Assembly (NCBI GenBank): GCA_003164075.1
Contig: PLRZ01000049.1
Span: 1,583 to 6,808, forward strand
DNA: 5,226 bases
Direction: 5' to 3'
Source: Bryobacterales bacterium
GTDB taxonomy: Bacteria > Acidobacteriota > Terriglobia > Bryobacterales > Bryobacteraceae
The translations under genes and the position numbers were made by a program. Position 1 is the stretch's first letter; every line of letters begins with the position of its first letter. The notes under the pieces were generated by a model that made no database searches, had not been told where the DNA came from, and saw only the letters and a list, made by a program, of their open reading frames with translations. Shown piece after piece: positions 1 through 5,226 of the stretch.

Positions 1-517
1 GTTTTCCGTCCACGCCGAGCTTAGGCGCCGGCGGAAAGTCCAGCAATGCTTGAAACTCTGCCATGGCGTGCACCTGGCTCCCACGGTCGAAAATGTTCAC
101 GCCCTTCTTCTGCGCGATCACGGGGTCCCCGTCGAAATACGCGGCGCGCTGCTCAAACTCAGTGAAGTCTTCAATGGTCTTCAGCGCTCGCTGCGAGCCG
201 AACAAGCGTTGAATATTCACCCCGCGCAGCGACGGCGTGTTAATCCGATGCCGGAACTCCTGCGGCCGGACGTCGCCCACCAGGTGTGTGGCGCGATTGG
301 TGTGACCGTTTGCGTGGCAGTCGAAGCATGCCACTCCCCGGCTCGGGCGTTCGGAGCGCCGGTCTTCGGTTAAATTGAACTGTTGCTGCGGGAACGTGGT
401 CAGCAGCAGGCGCAATCCGTCTAACTGCTTGGGATTCAGAATGCCATTGAATAACTCGTAGTAGTTTCTCCAGACGGTCGATTGCGGTGACGGTATCTCC
501 CGCCGCCTGGCAGCACA
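1..517 (-). pseudogene. c-type cytochrome (cytochrome c peroxidase-like), 5'-truncated fragment running off the left edge
   Basis: The minus-strand frame is open from 517 to the window edge and reads as a real protein. It begins TVWRNYYELFNGILNPKQL, followed by a CFDCH heme-attachment motif (CxxCH, bases 314-328), then NGHTN, TPSLRGVNIQRLFGSQRAL, FEQRAAYFDGD and a final segment ending FPPAPKLGVDGK. The CxxCH box and the later SLRGV segment fit exported multi-heme cytochromes of the MauG/cytochrome c peroxidase type, which bind heme covalently in the periplasm; a second heme site would lie beyond the left edge. The N-terminal part is missing: an in-frame TGA sits at 518-520, there is no ATG or GTG upstream of the conserved block, and no signal peptide is visible. 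The first in-frame alternatives are TTG at 415 and GTG just before the heme motif, neither convincing. I therefore read it as a broken gene. A frameshift or sequencing error near 500 that joins it to another frame cannot be excluded. That it is coding is fairly certain; its exact family and status are less so. Confidence 0.62.
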
Positions 518-663
518 TCAATCTTCATGGGCGCTACGAATTCCTGAAGCAAACAGCCCTCCTGAACGTGGACATAATCATTCGGGAACTGATCGAAATG
601 CCCATGGAGCGCGCCATTGCTCTGGTGGCATGATGCCAACTATACCTTTTCGGGGCGATATAC
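518..663. other. intergenic stretch between the cytochrome fragment and the DJ-1/PfpI gene
   Basis: I find no convincing gene here. One minus-strand frame is open from a TTG at 639 to a stop at 436, overlapping the cytochrome fragment in another frame. Its first 45 or so residues include HFDQFPNDYVHVQEG and APMKIDVLPGGG, which look somewhat protein-like but match no family I recognise. There is no good ribosome binding site, and a TAG lies directly upstream of the TTG. It may be the displaced upstream part of a decayed reading frame. Confidence 0.35.
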
Positions 664-691
664 AAAAAACCCCTATCTGGGCTCAGGAGTT
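664..691 (-). terminator. possible rho-independent terminator after the DJ-1/PfpI gene
   Basis: On the minus strand AACTCC (691-686) can pair with GGGGTT (673-668), giving a six-pair stem with one G-T pair and a 12-base loop. Four further T residues follow directly (667-664). The 5' arm lies in the last codons and the loop holds the TGA stop. The T run is good but the stem is weak, so the call is tentative. Confidence 0.35.
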
Positions 692-1249
692 ATGCGTACT
701 TGCTTTTTTCGCGCTGAAAAGCGCAATCATCTCCCGGTTGAAGGCGGGCAGATCAGAAGGCTGCCGACTGCTGATCCAGTTGCGGTCTCGGACCACTTCA
801 CGGTCTACCCATTGGCCGCCGGAATTGCGAATGTCATCCTGGATGGTGTGATAGCTGGTTAATGTCCGCCCCTTCGTCAGTCCCGCCGAGACCAGAAGCC
901 ACGATCCGTGACAGATCACCGCGATGGGTTTCCCTGCTTCGTCGATTCGGCGAATGAACTCTCGTGCCTTTTGGTCCACCCGCAGAGCATCGGCATTCAA
1001 TGCGCCACCGGGAAGCATGACTGCGTCAAAATCAGCAGGGTTCGCTCTTTCAAGCACTAGGTCGACGTCGAAGTAATCCGCTTTCATATCGTGCTTCATC
1101 GCCTGAAGTTTTCCTGATTCCGGGGCGATCAAAGTCGTTTGGGCACCGGCCTCCATCAGTGCTTGACGTGGCTCGGTCATTTCGGATTGCTCAAAATCGT
1201 TTGTGGCCAAGATGGCAACGCGCACGTTCGCAAGAGGTTTGTCTTTCAT
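683..1249 (-). CDS. DJ-1/PfpI family protein (type 1 glutamine amidotransferase-like, protease/deglycase superfamily)
   Basis: This is a complete 188-residue cytoplasmic protein, the usual size for the single-domain PfpI/YhbO branch of the DJ-1 superfamily. Members are described as cysteine peptidases, glyoxalase III-type enzymes or protein deglycases, so the substrate cannot be fixed from sequence. The N-terminal strand VRVAILATNDFEQSEMTEP carries the conserved Glu (E20) that sits near the nucleophile. AVMLPGG (about 76-82) and the nucleophile elbow AVICHGSW follow, with Cys113 and His114 as the expected catalytic pair. GRTLTSYHTIQDDIRNSGG and WVDREVV follow, and SSRQPSDLPAFNREM near the C-terminus is typical of the family. 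No signal peptide or membrane segment is visible. The ATG at 1249 is preceded by AAAGGAG with 8 bases of spacing, which settles the start. A small coding remnant ends 18 bases upstream, and a possible terminator follows the stop. The family assignment is secure; the physiological role is open. Confidence 0.95.
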   Translation of the reverse strand: MKDKPLANVRVAILATNDFEQSEMTEPRQALMEAGAQTTLIAPESGKLQAMKHDMKADYFDVDLVLERANPADFDAVMLPGGALNADALRVDQKAREFIRRIDEAGKPIAVICHGSWLLVSAGLTKGRTLTSYHTIQDDIRNSGGQWVDREVVRDRNWISSRQPSDLPAFNREMIALFSAKKASTHNS

Positions 1250-1257
1250 AGGGGAAT

Positions 1258-1263
1258 CTCCTT
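1258..1263 (-). promoter_or_regulatory. Shine-Dalgarno site of the DJ-1/PfpI gene
   Basis: AAGGAG on the minus strand lies 8 bases before the ATG at 1249 and fixes that start. It falls just after the TGA (1268-1270) of the small remnant upstream, as is common in operons. Confidence 0.8.
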
Positions 1264-1267
1264 TGGG

Positions 1268-1360
1268 TCACTTCTCATTGTTCAGTTTCTTCAGAGCCGC
1301 TTCCAACGCCTGACGATAAATCTGCTCATCGTCAGACAGTCGTCGGAAGCAGCGAGCGAC
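1268..1360 (-). pseudogene. short orphan coding remnant between the hydrolase and DJ-1/PfpI genes
   Basis: In the gap after the hydrolase stop, the minus strand, one base out of the hydrolase frame, reads VARCFRRLSDDEQIYRQALE and then AALKKLNNEK before a TGA at 1268-1270. The last 25 or so residues look like a charged amphipathic helix of genuine protein character. There is no in-frame ATG or GTG start; the frame runs back unbroken into the 3' end of the hydrolase gene. It could be the C-terminal scrap of a lost gene, a former tail of the hydrolase separated by a frameshift, or chance. I favour a lost gene, because the hydrolase already ends at its family's usual C-terminus. I do not recognise the parent protein. 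Confidence 0.3.
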
Positions 1361-1364
1361 GGGG

Positions 1365-2207
1365 TTACCCGATCCCCTCCCCAAGGAAGTTCACGAGCTC
1401 GCGGTTCACTTCGTCCGCGTGGGTCCAGGTGATGCAGTGCGGCCCGTCCTTCACTACCAATAAGCGGGCTCCCTTGATCAGCTTGGCGGTCCGGAGTCCC
1501 GAGGCACTGATAGGCAGAATTCGGTCCGCATCCCCTTGAATGACCAACGTGGGCACGTCGACCCGGCTCAGGTCCTTGCGGAAGTCCTCATGCCATGTCG
1601 GCACGCAAGCGAGACTGGCCGTAGCAGAGGAGCCGGCTGCGACGTTCCAGCTAGACTGAACGGTCTGTTCGCTGACACGCTTCCCCAGCAGGAGATCCGT
1701 GTTGTAGAAATTCTTGAAAAACTCGGCGAAGAACGTGTAACGGTCTGCGGCAACGGCTTTCTTAATCCCCTCGAACACACTGCCGTCCACACCTTCCGGG
1801 TTGTCCGGCGTCTTCAGCAGGAAGGGCGGGACCGACGAGATAAATACCGCCTTGCTCACTCCCTTCGATCCATATTTCCCTATGTAGCGCGCCACCTCGC
1901 CGCCTCCCATGGAAAAACCGGCCAGCGCGAAATCACTTAGTTCGAGCTGCGTCACGAGTTTATGTAGGTCCTCGGCGAAGGTGTCGTAGTTGTAGCCGGT
2001 TGTTGGCTGGCTGGACTTGCCGAATCCTCTGCGATCATAGGTGATGACACGGTGACCCGCGGCCAGAAGCACTGGGATCTGCTTCTCCCAGGAAGCACCG
2101 CTCAGCGGATACCCGTGGATGAGGACAACTGGCTTACCCGAGCCGTGGTCCTCATAGTAGAGATCAATGTTGCCGGAGTTTTCCTTCCCGACAGTAATGT
2201 ATGGCAT
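1365..2207 (-). CDS. alpha/beta hydrolase, non-heme chloroperoxidase/arylesterase type
   Basis: This is a complete 280-residue alpha/beta-hydrolase fold enzyme of the cofactor-free haloperoxidase/perhydrolase/arylesterase group, which normally has about 275-280 residues. These enzymes hydrolyse esters and can form peroxyacids from short carboxylic acids and peroxide; the natural substrate cannot be told. The triad is visible: nucleophile Ser99 in GFSMGGGE, Asp228 in QGDADRILP and His257 in GPHCITWTHADEVN. VVLIHGYPLSGASW (about residues 27-40) supplies the oxyanion-hole HG, and YDRRGFGKSS (57-66) is also diagnostic. A cap region lies about 125-200, between the nucleophile and the acid. There is no signal peptide, so it is probably cytoplasmic. 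I start it at ATG 2207 because AAGGAG lies 7 bases upstream and MPYITVGKENSG is the usual N-terminus of the group. An extension to 2294 adds 29 unsupported residues. It follows the cytochrome c peroxidase gene with a hairpin between, so it is probably transcribed separately. Confidence 0.95.
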   Translation of the reverse strand: MPYITVGKENSGNIDLYYEDHGSGKPVVLIHGYPLSGASWEKQIPVLLAAGHRVITYDRRGFGKSSQPTTGYNYDTFAEDLHKLVTQLELSDFALAGFSMGGGEVARYIGKYGSKGVSKAVFISSVPPFLLKTPDNPEGVDGSVFEGIKKAVAADRYTFFAEFFKNFYNTDLLLGKRVSEQTVQSSWNVAAGSSATASLACVPTWHEDFRKDLSRVDVPTLVIQGDADRILPISASGLRTAKLIKGARLLVVKDGPHCITWTHADEVNRELVNFLGEGIG

Positions 2208-2214
2208 TGAGATT

Positions 2215-2220
2215 CTCCTT
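2215..2220 (-). promoter_or_regulatory. Shine-Dalgarno site of the alpha/beta hydrolase
   Basis: AAGGAG on the minus strand lies 7 bases before the ATG at 2207. It decides in favour of this start over the in-frame ATG at 2294. Confidence 0.8.
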
Positions 2221-2353
2221 TGCGCATTTGTGTGCGCGTTGACTTTGATGATCTTTAGGCCGATTTTGCTCTTCGCTGACTTCGGCGACATCACCTTCTA
2301 GCGCCTGGTGGGCTTCTGCCGCCAAGGAGCAGGACCGGTCCAGCGCCAATCAA

Positions 2354-2385
2354 GCTACGGGCGCCCCTGCGGAGCCGCCCGTAGC
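2354..2385 (-). terminator. GC-rich perfect hairpin downstream of the cytochrome c peroxidase gene
   Basis: GCTACGGGCG (2354-2363) and CGCCCGTAGC (2376-2385) form a perfect 10-bp inverted repeat with a 12-base loop. It begins about 40 bases after the stop of the peroxidase gene and ends about 150 bases before the hydrolase gene. Only a poor T tract (TTGATT) follows on the minus strand, so it may be a weak intrinsic terminator or a 3'-end mRNA-stabilising hairpin. The repeat itself is certain; its function is inferred. Confidence 0.55.
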
Positions 2386-2425
2386 GTCTTCGGAAATGGC
2401 ATGGCCGGAGATTGCAGCCTGCCTG

Positions 2426-3571
2426 CTACTTCTTGTGTCTGTAGCCATCGGAGAGGGTCCCCAGGAACGCGACGATGGCCTCCTCCTCCGCGTCCGTCAG
2501 TCCGAGCTTGCCCATCTCGGCTGTGTTCATGTTTTCGGCCACTTCTGGCGACGGCCATCCCGCGCCGGAAACGTCCCTCGTGTTATAGAAGTGCACGATT
2601 TCCTTGAGCGACTTGAAGTAGCCGTTGTGGCCGTAGGCCTTGACGAAGTCCGAATCCGGCCGCTTGTCCACGTTGCGTAGGGTGGAGACCTTGTGCTTGC
2701 CCAACTCAGGCCCCCAGAGTGCCTCTATATTCGTGAAGACGGTCTTGAGGAAGCCGCCCAGCCCCGTGTCAACCCACGCCGTTCCGGCCGGATTCCACTC
2801 AGACTCATAGTAGAACGGATTCAACGGGTTCCGGGGCACGCCCAGGTTATCGTAGGTGAAGTCGGTGAAAAGCGGCTCCGCGTGACAGTTGGCGCAGTTC
2901 GCCTTGCCCCTGAACAGCGCAAGGCCCTGCTGCTCCCGGGGGGTCAGCGTGGCGTTCTTGTCGAGGTAGGCGTCGAACTTGGAACTGAAGGGATTCACCT
3001 CCTTCGACTGCTCGTAGGCCGCGATCGAGCGGCCGATGCACTCGTAATACCTTTTGGAGTCGGTGCAGACTTTCCGGAACAGGTGTTTATAGCTGGAGGC
3101 CAGGACTTTATCAATCACAACCTGGGCGGTGGCGTTGTTCTGCTCCAGGGGGTTCAGGAAGGGACCCTGAGCCTGTTCAGCCAGCGGGTCGCCGAGGGTC
3201 CAGCCGGTGGCCCGGCCGTCCCAGAACATGCCACCCACCCATGTCGTCCCATCAAAATGCAGGATCGGGCTGTCGCCGGCATAGGCAGCAGAAGGTGGCT
3301 TGCGGTTGCCGAATCTACCCGCTACGGCGCCTTCATAGGCCGCCCCGGCAGCATTGATGGCCGCGTCCGGCCCAGTATAGCCTACCTCCGCGCCGTGGCA
3401 GCCTACACAGGCTAGCCCCGACGGGGTAGATAGGTTCGTGTCGAAGAATAGCTTCTTGCCCAGTTCTTCATTATCTGGTCTCAAAGTTTCCTGTGCGGAC
3501 GCTCCGGCGACGACCAACAGTAAGAGGGTCGCCGTTGCGAGCGCGCGTGCGAAGATGGTCTTGCTGCGCAT
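2426..3571 (-). CDS. di-heme cytochrome c peroxidase family protein (CcpA/MauG superfamily), periplasmic
   Basis: This is a complete 381-residue exported protein. Members use two covalently bound c-type hemes to reduce hydrogen peroxide to water with electrons from small cytochromes or similar donors; MauG-type relatives instead oxidise protein side chains. A Sec signal peptide covers residues 1-26 (basic MRSKTIFAR, a hydrophobic core, cleavage at ASA|QE). Two heme sites follow: CVGCH at 55-59 after GKKLFFDTNLS, and CANCH at 226-230 after GLALFRGKA. Other family marks are FWDGRA (116-121), KVSTLRNV (294-301), the HNGYFKSLKEIVHFYNTRDV block (315-334) and a closing helix LTDAEEEAIVAFLGTL (358-373). 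The distal heme ligand is not certain: Met348 and Met353 are near where classical peroxidases have theirs. ATG 3571 is chosen because AAGGAGG lies 7 bases upstream and the signal peptide starts there. The in-frame start at 3688 would add 39 residues before the signal peptide. The insertion at about 250-290, rich in aromatic and Gly residues, is typical of long members. Peroxidase activity itself is not proved. Confidence 0.93.
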   Translation of the reverse strand: MRSKTIFARALATATLLLLVVAGASAQETLRPDNEELGKKLFFDTNLSTPSGLACVGCHGAEVGYTGPDAAINAAGAAYEGAVAGRFGNRKPPSAAYAGDSPILHFDGTTWVGGMFWDGRATGWTLGDPLAEQAQGPFLNPLEQNNATAQVVIDKVLASSYKHLFRKVCTDSKRYYECIGRSIAAYEQSKEVNPFSSKFDAYLDKNATLTPREQQGLALFRGKANCANCHAEPLFTDFTYDNLGVPRNPLNPFYYESEWNPAGTAWVDTGLGGFLKTVFTNIEALWGPELGKHKVSTLRNVDKRPDSDFVKAYGHNGYFKSLKEIVHFYNTRDVSGAGWPSPEVAENMNTAEMGKLGLTDAEEEAIVAFLGTLSDGYRHKK

Positions 3572-3578
3572 ACAAATT

Positions 3579-3585
3579 CCTCCTT
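3579..3585 (-). promoter_or_regulatory. Shine-Dalgarno site of the cytochrome c peroxidase gene
   Basis: AAGGAGG on the minus strand lies 7 bases before the ATG at 3571. This near-consensus site decides the start and places the signal peptide at the N-terminus. Confidence 0.8.
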
Positions 3586-3706
3586 GATCGAAACAGACAT
3601 TACGGTGGACATCAGGATTTCCGTTTTGCCATTCTGGCCAGCATCCTAGGGTACATCCAACCGCATCTTTTGGAGCCGTTTCTCTCATTTAGTCCATCCC
3701 GAGCGA

Positions 3707-3781
3707 CTAGGCGGCCAGTACCGCCCATCTTAGTTTGTGGAATTTCGTTTTCAGTGCTTGAACGAGAACCTCCAGTTCCAT
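3707..3781 (-). other. possible 24-residue ORF in the gap after the aldo/keto reductase gene
   Basis: The 250-base gap between the aldo/keto reductase and the cytochrome c peroxidase genes holds a minus-strand ORF starting MELEVLVQALK, continuing TKFHKLRW and ending AVLAA then TAG. The frame stays open upstream (VVVPGVARNVLQ before the ATG) to about the reductase stop. The ATG has only a weak, distant AGGA. The composition is protein-like and amphipathic, so it could be a small gene or the tail of a lost one, but chance is quite possible. I see no convincing promoter in the rest of the gap. Confidence 0.18.
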
Positions 3782-3821
3782 CTGAAGCACGTTCCTGGCC
3801 ACTCCCGGGACGACCACGGCG

Positions 3822-4793
3822 TCAACCCATCCACTGGGGACTATTGGCGGTGCCGTCAAACTTCGCAGTGGTCTTGAAGGGTTCGTACTTTCCGGTCATG
3901 GCGGCGGCCCTCGTCTTCGAGAGCAGAGCGGATACTCGGGCCGTATCCATCGGCCGGAACGTGCGCGCGGCTTCCAGCGCCTGATCGAGCCGTTCCATGC
4001 TCTCGCATCCGGTGATCACCACGGAAACCGGCAGATTCAGCGCGTAGTGCAGGCACTCGACGGCTGTTACCGTTCCGCTCTTGAGGAGGTTTCCGTCCCC
4101 CATCGATTTCATGCCGAGCACGGCGATTCCCTGCTCGACGAGTTTGGGCATTACCTGTTGGGCAAAGCTGCGGAAGTGGGCGTCCATCAGATTCAGCGGC
4201 ATCTGGCATGAGTCGAAATGGAAATCGTGCGCGGCCGCAACTTCGAGCATTCTCAGATGCACCGCCGGATCCTTGTGCCCGGTGAAGCCGATGTACCGAA
4301 TCTTCCCCGCCTTTTTCGCATCCACCAGGGCTTCCAGCGGCCCGCCGGAGGCGAAGAAGCGGTCGGGATCCTCCATCCGGATGTTCTCGTGAAACTGAAT
4401 CAGGTCGACGTGGTCCGTCTGCAATCGTCGCAGCGATTCATCGATCTGGCGGCCCGTGGAGTCCTTCGTCCGGCCATCGAATTTCGTCATCAGGAACACT
4501 TTCTGCCGATACCCATCACCGAGCGCCAACCCCATGCGCCGCTCGCTTTCCCCATTGTGGTAATCCCAGCAGTTGTCCATGAAGGTGATGCCGCGGTCGA
4601 TCGCACTGCGGATGATGCGAATCCCTTCGTTCGGGTCCTGAGGGCGACCGATGTGATGGCCGCCCAATCCGATCGCCGAGACTGTTTCGTTGGTCTTTCC
4701 GAAGCCTCTATAGATCATTCCGTTTCCTTGGGCCTTGCCCGTCGCCGCTATGCCGATGCCCGCTAGAACACTCAAGACGTCCCTTCGTTTCAT
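3822..4793 (-). CDS. aldo/keto reductase with a Tat-type N-terminal leader
   Basis: This is a complete 323-residue NAD(P)H-dependent oxidoreductase of the aldo/keto reductase (TIM-barrel) superfamily, which reduces aldehydes or ketones to alcohols; the substrate is unknown. The leader MKRRDVLSVLAGIGIAA has a twin Arg followed by a hydrophobic stretch, as in Tat-exported proteins, so the folded enzyme is probably periplasmic or membrane-attached. The core starts at MIYRGFGKT (26-34), then AIGLGGHHIGR (40-50). The catalytic tetrad is visible: Asp73 and Tyr78 in FMDNCWDYHNGESE, Lys104 in FLMTKFDGR and His135 in LIQFHENIRMEDPDR. GKIRYIGFTGHKDP, SCQMPLNLMDAHFRSF, AVLGMKSMGDG and SVVITGCESMERLDQA follow, and the end is FDGTANSPQWMG. 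The ATG at 4793 is preferred over the in-frame 4859 start because the leader begins there. It lies one base after the TAA of the upstream ORF (TAACATG) and has no clear ribosome binding site of its own, which suggests translational coupling. Confidence 0.94.
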   Translation of the reverse strand: MKRRDVLSVLAGIGIAATGKAQGNGMIYRGFGKTNETVSAIGLGGHHIGRPQDPNEGIRIIRSAIDRGITFMDNCWDYHNGESERRMGLALGDGYRQKVFLMTKFDGRTKDSTGRQIDESLRRLQTDHVDLIQFHENIRMEDPDRFFASGGPLEALVDAKKAGKIRYIGFTGHKDPAVHLRMLEVAAAHDFHFDSCQMPLNLMDAHFRSFAQQVMPKLVEQGIAVLGMKSMGDGNLLKSGTVTAVECLHYALNLPVSVVITGCESMERLDQALEAARTFRPMDTARVSALLSKTRAAAMTGKYEPFKTTAKFDGTANSPQWMG

Positions 4794-4794
4794 G

Positions 4795-5040
4795 TTAGAA
4801 GCTTTGCACACGAAGGACCAAAGTCCCTGTGACCTCCCTGGGCATCGCAGTGTCTTCATGAACCGGAATTGACCGGCTCATTTCGAAACGGTTTGAGGCG
4901 AGATCCTCGATGTCTTGCCCAAAACCTTTCATAACGACTCGTTGTTTGTTTTGTTCGACGGACGAAGTTTGTTGCGCCCCGGCCATTCCGAGCCCCATCG
5001 GCATCAATACCGCACGTGCAACTACCGTTATCTTTTTCCT
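4795..5040 (-). pseudogene. remnant of a small secreted protein, possibly SnoaL/NTF2-like at the N-terminus, with a lost start codon
   Basis: The frame reads as 81 residues from an AGG at 5040: a basic n-region (KK), a hydrophobic core ITVVARAVLMPMGLG, and a signal-peptidase-like site MAGA|QQ. It then continues TSSVEQNKQRVV, which resembles the start of secreted SnoaL/NTF2-like proteins. After that the expected aromatic-rich family sequence is absent. A different 45-residue tail (GFGQDIEDLASNRFEMS, then HEDTAMPREVTGTLVLRV) runs to TAA at 4795-4797, and I cannot place it. Family members usually have about 150 residues, so this looks like a truncated or chimeric gene. A good AAGGAG lies 6 bases before the AGG, exactly where ATG should be. 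Later in-frame ATGs (5004, 4998, 4986) and the TTG at 5127 have no good site. The stop is one base from the aldo/keto reductase ATG, so some translation through it may still matter. The SnoaL suggestion is from memory of sequence style and is weak. Confidence 0.45.
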
Positions 5041-5046
5041 GCTTCG

Positions 5047-5052
5047 CTCCTT
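5047..5052 (-). promoter_or_regulatory. orphan Shine-Dalgarno site in front of an AGG codon
   Basis: AAGGAG on the minus strand is followed after 6 bases by AGG AAA AAG, in frame with the signal-peptide-like ORF. The spacing is right for a start codon at 5040, but ATG is replaced by AGG. This marks the original start of the remnant. Confidence 0.5.
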
Positions 5053-5173
5053 GCCGATAACTGCTCCACATACGGGTCGTACATAGTGAAGGTCAAAAGG
5101 CAATGCGATAGGATTAGCTTTTTCCAACGTTTCCGGCTATTGCTTAAAAATCAGCATCCGCTATACCACTCTA

Positions 5174-5226
5174 TTACCCGCCGAGTGTCGGGTCCTGGTT
5201 CTTAAACCAGGCGAGTGCGTGCTCAA
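5174..5226 (-). pseudogene. C-terminal scrap resembling the Xre/MbcA/ParS antitoxin toxin-binding domain, cut by the right edge
   Basis: The minus strand at the right edge reads EHALAWFKNQDPTLGG and then TAA TAG. The pattern A-x-x-W-[FL]-x(4)-P-x-L-G-G is the signature of the DUF2384/MbcA-ParS-Xre C-terminal domain of RES-Xre-type antitoxins (commonly AxxWLxxPNPALGG). In that family about 30-40 residues follow the LGG motif, but here two stop codons follow at once and I find no continuation in other frames. If the match is right, the gene is truncated. Only 16 residues are visible, so this is tentative. A 7-bp inverted repeat lies inside it. Confidence 0.38.
5194..5211. repeat. short perfect inverted repeat
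   Basis: CCTGGTT (5194-5200) and AACCAGG (5205-5211) flank the 4-base loop CTTA. It lies within the antitoxin-like coding scrap and encodes part of AWFKNQD, so it may be incidental. It has no T tract on the minus strand. Confidence 0.4.

Noticed and set aside
2208..2294. 29-residue N-terminal extension of the alpha/beta hydrolase
   Set aside because: No ribosome binding site supports the upstream ATG, while AAGGAG and the family N-terminus both support ATG 2207.
2164..2349. 61-codon minus-strand frame overlapping the start of the hydrolase gene
   Set aside because: It starts with TTG, resembles no family, and its second half overlaps the well-supported hydrolase start and ribosome binding site.
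2693..3415. Long plus-strand open frame of 240 codons
   Set aside because: It lies wholly opposite the di-heme cytochrome c gene, has no family resemblance, and its openness follows from the GC-rich codons of the real gene.
3572..3688. 39-residue N-terminal extension of the cytochrome c peroxidase
   Set aside because: It would bury the signal peptide; AAGGAGG 7 bases before ATG 3571 supports the shorter form.
4218..4766. Plus-strand open frame of 182 codons
   Set aside because: It is the antisense shadow of the aldo/keto reductase, whose catalytic motifs are all on the minus strand.
5067..5096. Possible promoter with TTGACC and TATGTG, 18-base spacer, minus strand
   Set aside because: The -35 is fair but the -10 matches only three of six consensus bases; not enough to support a promoter.
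5100..5190. tRNA-like pattern on the minus strand (GTGGTATAGC followed by a TGCT...AGCA hairpin)
   Set aside because: There is no matching acceptor stem and no TTCGA-type T arm, so a tRNA cannot be folded.

Overview
This window looks like accessory chromosomal DNA from a Gram-negative, aerobic soil-type bacterium. The Tat-leader aldo/keto reductase and the periplasmic di-heme peroxidase are of a kind I associate with Acidobacteria (Solibacteres-like), but this placement is an inference from protein style, not a database match. All supported coding sequence lies on the minus strand; the plus-strand reading frames are shadows.

Layout in the direction of transcription (right to left): a C-terminal scrap at the right edge (5174-5226) that resembles the toxin-binding domain of Xre/MbcA/ParS-type antitoxins; a short secreted-protein remnant (4795-5040) with a good ribosome binding site but AGG where ATG is expected; a Tat-leader aldo/keto reductase (3822-4793) whose ATG lies one base after the stop of that remnant; a possible tiny ORF (3707-3781); a complete di-heme cytochrome c peroxidase family protein (2426-3571); a GC-rich hairpin (2354-2385); an alpha/beta hydrolase of the non-heme haloperoxidase/arylesterase type (1365-2207); a short orphan coding remnant (about 1268-1360); a DJ-1/PfpI family protein (683-1249) followed by a possible terminator (664-691); and the middle part of a second c-type cytochrome (1-517), which lacks its N-terminal part and runs off the left edge.

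Four genes are intact (aldo/keto reductase, cytochrome c peroxidase, hydrolase, DJ-1/PfpI). The last three each have a strong AAGGAG Shine-Dalgarno 7-8 bases from the chosen ATG, and the gaps between them are about 100-250 bases. Their predicted chemistry (peroxide reduction, carbonyl reduction, aldehyde/glycation repair or cysteine hydrolase, ester or peroxyacid hydrolysis) suggests a loose redox and carbonyl-stress theme. This is an inference from neighbourhood, and no pathway is proved. The intact genes alternate with broken pieces, so the region reads as a degraded, repeatedly rearranged accessory locus. I saw no CRISPR array, transposase, rRNA or tRNA. No stretch longer than 300 bases is without a gene or gene remnant.
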